Notes under the pieces: generated by a model | Seen by the model: the letters and a program-made list of their open reading frames with translations, nothing else | What the model was told of the DNA's origin: nothing | Databases searched by the model: none | Shown here: positions 57,860-64,000 of the stretch, piece after piece | Position numbering within the stretch: position 1 is the stretch's first letter | How the letters are laid out: every line of letters begins with the position of its first letter | Position numbers and translations under genes: made by a program | Source of the DNA: Punica granatum | Taxonomy: Eukaryota; Streptophyta; Magnoliopsida; Myrtales; Lythraceae | Direction of reading: 5' to 3' | Length of the DNA stretch: 64,000 nt | Assembly: GCF_007655135.1 (NCBI RefSeq) | Contig: NC_045130.1 | Coordinates: forward strand, 19,101,363 to 19,165,362

Positions 57860-58740
57860 TGTGAAATCGTTCGAGGGCTCCAAATCCCGTGAAATCGTTC
57901 AAGGACTCCAAAACCGGTGAAATCAAGATCGAAGCTCAGAGTTTACATCACAGAAGTTTCGGTTTATATGCAATCAATCGTGGAGATGGCATCGTCGGCG
58001 ACTGTTGACATCATGGACGAGGCAAACTCAGGCCAACGATTCCTCGGCTATTGATCCAAGACAGAGGCAAAATCATGGAGAATGGGTCGTAATGGAAATG
58101 AATTCAGATGGTTGTAATGGAAAAGGTGTTTACAGATCTTGTAAAGGAAATGGCAATGTCGTTTTTTTTTGTGAAAGATTGGCTCCAAGTTTATCAGTTT
58201 TAGTTTTTGAAAACTGATGGTTACGAACAGCTTTATACACAGAGAAGGGAAGAAGATGACTGTTACTGATTTTGCTGGAACGTTACATGATAGTACCAAA
58301 TGTTTTACAATTGTAACTTGACAGTACAAAATCTTTCGGTAACCATACATGATGGTACCAAATGTTTTCAAAAGTTGTAACTAAAGGGCTCGAAAACCCG
58401 TGAAATCGTTCAAGGACTCCAAACCCCATGAAATGAACATTGAAGATCAAAGTTTACATCACAAAAGTTTCACGATAGTCCCAAGTTTCGGCTCGTATGC
58501 AATCGTGGAGATGGCATTTGCCAGTTTTTGCTGGACGTTACATAATGGTACAAAATGTTTTGAAGTTGTATCTTGATAGTACAAAATGTTTTGTGTTGTA
58601 ACTTGATAGTACAAAATGTTTTGTGTTGTAATTTGATAGTACAAAATGTTTATTTTATGTAACTTAGTAGTACAAAATGTTTGTGCTTATGTTACATGAT
58701 GGTACAAAATGTTTCTTTTAAGTGACTTAAGGGTTCATAG
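57860..58740 (+). repeat. Subterminal duplicated and tandem repeats in the MULE
   Basis: The segment at 57865-57990 (gtgaaatcgttc, caaggactccaaa, gtttacatcaca, caatcgtggagatggcat) is repeated at about 58385-58520. From about 58535 to 58720 a 30-36 bp unit built on gatagtacaaaatgttt is repeated in tandem five to six times. The unit resembles the TIR word atgatggtacaaaatgttt, so it looks like an expanded piece of the end. No gene is supported here. Confidence 0.75.
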
Positions 58741-59006
58741 TAAACCCTTAAAGTGCCAGCTGACTGCTTCAGTGAACCATTAAAGGGAAACTAAATTTGC
58801 CTCCAAAAGAACACATCGATTATAAGCAAAAAATGGTAACATGCCAATTAGTCTAGTGACATCCACTGTTTGACTATGTACACAACCCAAAATGAATACA
58901 TAAACAGCCAATAATGTTTAGGTAGGACACCTAACAAAAGGAAAACATTTGGTTCCAACCAACTGTCCACCCCAATGAAGGACCAGATCTAGACCCAGAC
59001 CCATGT

Positions 59007-62000
59007 TCAATAACGCCATCTCCTTCTCGACGTTGGCTGCTGGCTCATAGTTCTTGGAGCAACTGCAGCAGTTGTGCCTCTGCTTCTCCCTGTCCTTTTG
59101 CCTCTCCCTCTCCCTCTCCCAATGGACGTTGAAGTAGATGCAGCAGGTGGCTGGGAACTTGTGATGAACTCTGATTCTGGCATTGTACTTGGGGCAGAAC
59201 TTTCAGGTGCAACCTAAGTATTCAGAAAACTCATCAATTGATCTACATAATATCCTTCAATTCAATGTTTGTAATTGATATTGAGATATATACCTGTGTA
59301 TGAGTTGGAGCACTACCTGTTGAAGGTTCAGTATTATCAGGGGGTGGGGGAATATTATCAGTTGCTTTCATTCTCTTTGCTTGCAATTGCAACTTAGAAT
59401 TCAATGTTTAACATAAATGTGGAGCACCAATGTAAAGCACAAACTATTAGATAACTCACTTTGCTAGAAGAACCAACTTCAGCACTTGTAGCACTGCCTC
59501 TTTTCTTACAAGTCCGCTTGTTGTGACCCTGGCCACCACAGTGACTGCACTTGTTGATGATGCATCCTTTATTTCCAACAATCTCAGTACCATCTTTCTC
59601 GACTCTTATGTCTAGCTCATTAGATCCCTTCTTCCTGACAATCTTGGGTCTACCCCTTTTTGCCTTAATGGGAGGAGGTTTCACCGGGGGTAAACCAGTA
59701 GGGTCATAGTCATGTATATCCCTTAAGGGATATATGATTGGCCCATATGATGCTCTAAATTTATCAACACTATAGCTGTTGTGAATAAAATCCTCAGGCA
59801 TTTTTCTTTCTTCCAAAATACATGAAATGCCATGTTGACAGGGGATTCCAGATAGCTGCCACCTCCTACAGCTGCAAGAATTTTCTCCCAAATCTACCAC
59901 ATACAGCTTCTCACCAACAGACACACTAAACTTTTCAGCACCAGACTCTGTTGCCCAACAACCAGAAGCAAGTGACTTGTTTTTCTCAAGCTTTTTTAGG
60001 ATCTTTGGACAGTACTTACCTGTATACTTCTCAGCTACTTTCCTTTTAAGGACTATCCTCTTCATTAATTGTGTTCTGATAGTCTCCAATAAGGTAAGAA
60101 TAGGCTTATCCCTTGCCTCTATAATCCACCTACAAAAGAAAAGAAATGAAATAAGTATGAACACATACTTTTAAGTTATATTTTTCGCTTAAATAGGCTT
60201 ACCTGTTGAAGCATTCACAATGGTTATTCAAGATGACATCACACTTGGGATATGGTCTAAAATGAGATTTAGACCATTGTGATGGGTCCTTATCTTGGAG
60301 CCACTGCCAAGCCTTTTCATCCTCTCTCTTAAACACCTCCATGGCTCTAAAGAACTCAGCTGGGTAAGTAGCTTTAGCAGCTGTCCAGAGAAGATCTTTA
60401 AGCTCTTTTCCCTTCTTGGTAGTTGGTATGGTGCATAAATTCTTCCATAGATGGCGTGTACAAAACCTTTTTTCAGCATCAGGAAACAGCTCCTCAAGGG
60501 ATTGTACCAATCCCTACATAATAGAGGAAGAAAAACAGTTAAAACAACTAACAATATGAGATAATAACTATGTATTCATCTACATATTAATGACTCAGAG
60601 TTTACCTTTTCCTTGTCTCCCATGAAGGTCCAAGGTCTGGAATTCTGAATTTCCAAGTCTTGAGCTAGATTTCTTAAAAACCAAGACCATGTTTCTCTAC
60701 ATTCAATATCCACCACTCCATATGCTATAGGATAGATGCAATCATTTGCATCAATCCCAACTGCTGCAAGAAGCTGCCCCCCATATCTGCCTTTCAACCA
60801 ACAACCATCCAACCCAATGAATAGCCTGCATCCAGTTAAGAAACCCTTCTTGCAAGCATCAAGGCATATATACATGTTCTGAAAAATCATCAAGTCACAC
60901 CCAATATTAACAGTGGTTCCAGGATTGGTCTTCGTAAGTTCTCCAGCATAGTCCCTCAACTTAGCATATTGTTCATCATGTGAGGTCTGTAATATGTTCA
61001 GGGCATGTCTTTTTGCCCTCCACAACTTCACTCTATTGCATCTCACCTTATAATCATAGTCCAACTGATGGGCAAAGGACTTATGTGACCATGTTGGGTC
61101 AGCCCTAATATGGTCCTAATATTGCTTACTTATCCACCTATATGACACAAATTGACTTGGCACCTCCTTCCCACATGTATGCTCACCCCGAAACTTCTTT
61201 ATTTGAATGGCTTGGTGCTTTTTGTTGAGTGATGCCCTCAAAATCCATTCACAGTTTTTACACTTCGCATTCACTCTATCCTTGGTGTTTTTTCTCAAAA
61301 ACCACATTTACCTTGTTTAATATAGCATAATGTCTCACTGCTTGCTTAAGGACTTTTGTAATTGCAAATAACACACCTCTCTGAAATTTGGGATCTTTCA
61401 TCTCCCTGTCTGGCCTAAATTCTGGTAGTCTTTGTCTGCCCCCATCCTCATCATCGGAATGCACGCTTTGGAAGCCATCAGATTCATCACCGTGGTCACC
61501 TGCCTCCCATGCACATTCCAGATCAGGATGCCATTCAGTTTCTTCATGTTCTGGCTCTCCACCTTCAACTTCTTCATGCTCTGCCTCTCCACATGCTGCT
61601 TCTTCATGTTGTGTCTCACCATCTTCTACTTCTTCATGTTCTACCTCTCCACTTTGTGCTTCATGATCTGCTTCTTCTCCTTCTCCCTCATGTCGAATTC
61701 CTTTTGCCATTGCAACATTTGCTTCAACCTGTTCCACATCATCATTAATATCAAAATCACTATCATTGAAGTCACTGACAGTATCTTCCACTGATTCTCT
61801 CGCAGTTCTTTCCTGCCCCTCCATAGCATTCACTGTTGCAAAGGTTGTAGTAGCATTCACTGTTGCAGAAGATGTAAGCTTATCGATCTCTTCCAAGTTA
61901 AGATCATCCTAATCAATATCTTCCAAGTTAATATCAGTCATTGGGGCATTGACACCTAATGCTTCTACTCTGTCTTTCCCACCTCTGACTGACCCATCGC

Positions 62001-62862
62001 CAGCCTCATTAGCATCTCTGTTTGCTTCCATTCTATGCTCCTGACCCCTATTTTCATCAGCCAAACCCCCAGTATCTGCATGCCAACCCATAAAAAGGGG
62101 TCTTCTTTTGCTTCTAATATCCTCAGGCCTTTGCACTGGCATAGGGGGGTTTTCAACTTCCAACTCCTTGATTCTAACATTACTAGGAACTTTTCTTGCT
62201 TGTTCCTCTTTGATATACTCCTCTAGCACCTCTTGTGCTGATTTAGTAACAATATATATATGTACATAATTCCCTTCCCTTAGAGCTTGATTTGCCATCT
62301 TCAATGTATCCTCATCAGTTTGAAGCTTCTCTATACTATCACCCAACTTTTCTACATCAGTTGTCCAAAAGTAGTCTGCAAATCCACTTATTCCTAACTT
62401 TTTAACATCAGCATCAATCTCTAGCAGGGATATGTAGTCAGCAGATACATAATCCACAAATTCTAGTTCACCCCCATCATAAACAGTATGTGTCCTGCCA
62501 CGTTTAAACTTGCCCCCATGATGATATTCGATTGTAAAATATTGAGAACCTTCATCTGTCAGAAACAAGTAAACACCAAATCAGTTTATACTGCACAATG
62601 TCCTTCAAATTTCACATACACTACTAGGAAAAAAACAGATCAGTACTTTTTCCACATCAAAAATCCCGAAACTATTTCAAGTAAGATCATTATTCTTAGT
62701 TTCACTTAGAAAATGTGGCAAGGGTTTTGCATGTCCTTTATGAAGCCAAAGTTTAAACAGAACATATCATCCAAATAACTAGAAAGTAGATTACTTACCA
62801 TACAAGGGAACAACGGTCTGTTCATTTCTAGATCGACTTTCATCTTCGGGAACGGACGCCAT
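59007..62862 (-). pseudogene. MuDR/MULE transposase (6 exons), two in-frame stops and one frameshift
   Basis: Exons: 62799-62862 (start MASVPEDES), 60606-62555, 60203-60513, 59460-60129, 59294-59392, 59007-59213, all with GT-AG borders. Order of domains: a PB1-like N-terminal domain (FTIEYHHGGKFKRGRTHTVY), an acidic repeat region rich in HEE, a MuDR DNA-binding domain (CKNCEWILRASLNKKH), a MULE catalytic core (D in FIGLDGCWLKG, second D in TFMGDKEKGL), a SWIM zinc finger (CSCRRWQLSGIPCQHG), a CCHC knuckle (CSHCGGQGHNKRTC) and a Gly/Arg-rich tail ending RRRWRY. Lesions: TAG at 61909-61911 between acidic stretches, a one-base frameshift at about 61290-61305, and TAG near 61114 before DHIRADPTW. 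The stops sit in otherwise open frames. The transposase would cut and join at the 227-bp ends. This copy is presumably inactive unless read through or complemented. Confidence 0.88.
61450..61720 (-). repeat. In-frame acidic repeat in the MULE transposase
   Basis: On the minus strand, units such as EHEEVEDGETQ, HEEAACGEAE and HEEVEGGEPE follow each other, encoded by degenerate repeats of about 30 bp. This is a Glu/His-rich linker between the PB1-like and MuDR domains. Confidence 0.7.
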
Positions 62863-63268
62863 TGCACTTGAAAGCCCTCACAATGGTCTGCGATCACCCT
62901 CAAACTTTGATCGCACTCAAAAGAGAGAGCTTTGCCAGAAAAATGATGGGTTTTCTTCTTTCTCCCTCAACACTCTCTCTCGGTTTTCAGCTCTCTGTTC
63001 TTTCTCCCTCAACACTCACCGATTTCACTTAAAACAACCTTCACACTGGTATTTGATCACCCAAAGAGCTTCATTCGCACTCAAAATAAGATTTTTAACA
63101 GTAAAAGAGAGAGCTTGGTGAGAGATGGTGAGGAAGACGAACGGTTTCTGGTTTCTGGGCAGAGGACTTCGTCAGTTCTTTCCTTTCTCTCTCTTCGTCT
63201 CCGATATTTGAAGTTTTCCCCTTTATTTATTTTTATTTTTATTTTATTTTAGTACTCTTTGCCACCCA
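62863..63268 (-). promoter_or_regulatory. 5' flank of the MULE transposase gene
   Basis: It lies between the start codon and the right TIR. Two tandem partial copies of a block with tttctccctcaacactc and gcactcaaaa...agagagagctt are visible at about 62900-63130. It is presumably the leader and promoter; no clear TATA box was fixed. Confidence 0.4.
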
Positions 63269-63495
63269 TGTTTTCCCGCCCAAGCCACGTCAGTTTGCTC
63301 CTTTCGGCCACGTCAGCAAGGAGGTGACACGTAGGAGCCACGTCAGCGTCGGCTTGACGGCGTCAAGCTCGATTGACGGTTTGTACCATCATGAAACAAT
63401 TTTGAAACATTTTGTATCATCATGTAGCGAAAAAACCTTTTTGGACCATCATGTAACATTTGCCAAACATTTTGGACCACTAGTGCAATTTACCC

Positions 63496-64000
63496 TTTTT
63501 TTTTTAATCTTTGGCATCTTAAACCTTTCAATACTTTCCTATTTCAATCATTCCCTCTTTTTGGTTCATTTTCATCCAATAACTTTGATTACTTTTCTAT
63601 TTTCGTCATTTTATCAAGTTCTTATTAAATAAAATTTGACCTTTAGTCCTCAACCTTTTAAAGTTACTTTTTATACTAATTCTTTTTTTGTTCAATTTTT
63701 ACTTAATATTAAACATTTTGTTTCTTGAAATCTACCCTTCAAATTCCTATAAAAATGCCCACACAACATTTTTCGAAATTTTTTAAAATAATATTATTTT
63801 AGTTTCAAAAATAAAACAGATGTATCAAAGTAACAAAATAAAATTTGTGAACCAACTCAAGAGAATGAACGTGAACGAGTCTTTAGGTGTGGTTAGTGCT
63901 TATCGAACCACAATCGCATTTATTTATTTATTTTTCCATTTCTCGCATATTTGAGTACTAACTCTCTCAATGTAAACTGCCATCGCCCATTCCAAAATTA
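63496..64000. repeat. Dispersed repeat related to 56.6-57.25 kb
   Basis: 63555-63960 matches 56640-57240 in direct orientation in several blocks: cattttcatccaat, ctattttcgtcattttatca, aattctttttttgttcaattttt, aaaaatgc and aaccacaatcgcatttattt. It continues past the window end. No coding capacity. Confidence 0.6.

Larger units (their letters stand above)
57625..63495 (-). mobile_element. Mutator-like element (MULE), 5.87 kb, 227-bp terminal inverted repeats
   Basis: It starts GGGTAAATTGCACTAG at 57625 and ends in the reverse complement at 63495. The terminal inverted repeats (57625-57852 and 63269-63495) differ at only about eight positions by eye. The flanks are T-runs, so a 9-bp duplication is plausible (atttttttt versus ttttttttt) but not provable. 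The minus strand carries a six-exon MuDR-type transposase gene (59007-62862). The left 1.2 kb holds non-coding repeats related to the ends. Near-identical ends suggest a fairly recent insertion or end homogenisation, although the transposase reading frame has lesions. Confidence 0.88.

Noticed and set aside
58535..58720. CRISPR-like array
   Set aside because: Repeats have no unique spacers, are diverged, and lie in a plant transposon; they are tandem repeats.

Overview
This is a eudicot-type plant nuclear chromosome segment. The evidence is split host genes with plant-style GT-AG introns, U12-type introns in an endosomal Na+/H+ exchanger, dual-RNase-H Ty3/gypsy elements with very long LTRs, and PIF/Harbinger and Mutator-like DNA transposons. 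I cannot name the species. I recognise only two host genes, both on the minus strand: the splicing factor CWC25 (29154-32014, 3 exons, 431 aa) and an NHX5/NHX6-type endosomal cation/H+ antiporter (41923-49259, 22 coding exons, 548 aa). I found no tRNA, rRNA, CRISPR or organellar genes.

The left part (1-26.7 kb) is nested retrotransposon. Three members of one family of about 5 kb LTRs are present. One is cut by the window edge (1-3685, minus). Two are complete solo LTRs with perfect 5-bp target duplications: 7760-13101 (plus, ATCAT) and 19223-24260 (minus, GCGTC). The first complete copy sits inside an older decayed element with a pair of about 0.9 kb LTRs (3706-4698 and 13267-14128). The second splits the gag/protease junction of a Tat-lineage gypsy element (about 16250-26659, minus) whose reverse-transcriptase core is deleted and whose 3' end is missing.

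The middle (26.7-49.5 kb) holds the two host genes. Between them a 4.75 kb PIF/Harbinger element (33513-38265, TSD TAA) carries both a Myb/SANT-like gene and a DDE transposase with two lesions. It lies beside or inside a decayed gypsy fragment (38266-40800, minus). A 184-bp Tourist-like MITE lies upstream of CWC25.

The right part (49.5-64 kb) has no host gene I can recognise. It is a set of terminal-inverted-repeat elements: a 970-bp Mutator-like element filled with a long polypyrimidine tract (51498-52467), a 325-bp foldback element (54299-54623), a MITE (about 54733-54975), a deletion derivative of the Harbinger element (about 55141-56138), a long inverted repeat (about 56620-57600), and a 5.87 kb Mutator-like element (57625-63495) with nearly identical 227-bp ends and a six-exon transposase gene broken by two stops and one frameshift.

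The observations I rate highest are two AT-AC introns, plus a third U12-like intron, inside one NHX gene, and the matched autonomous/non-autonomous Harbinger pair.
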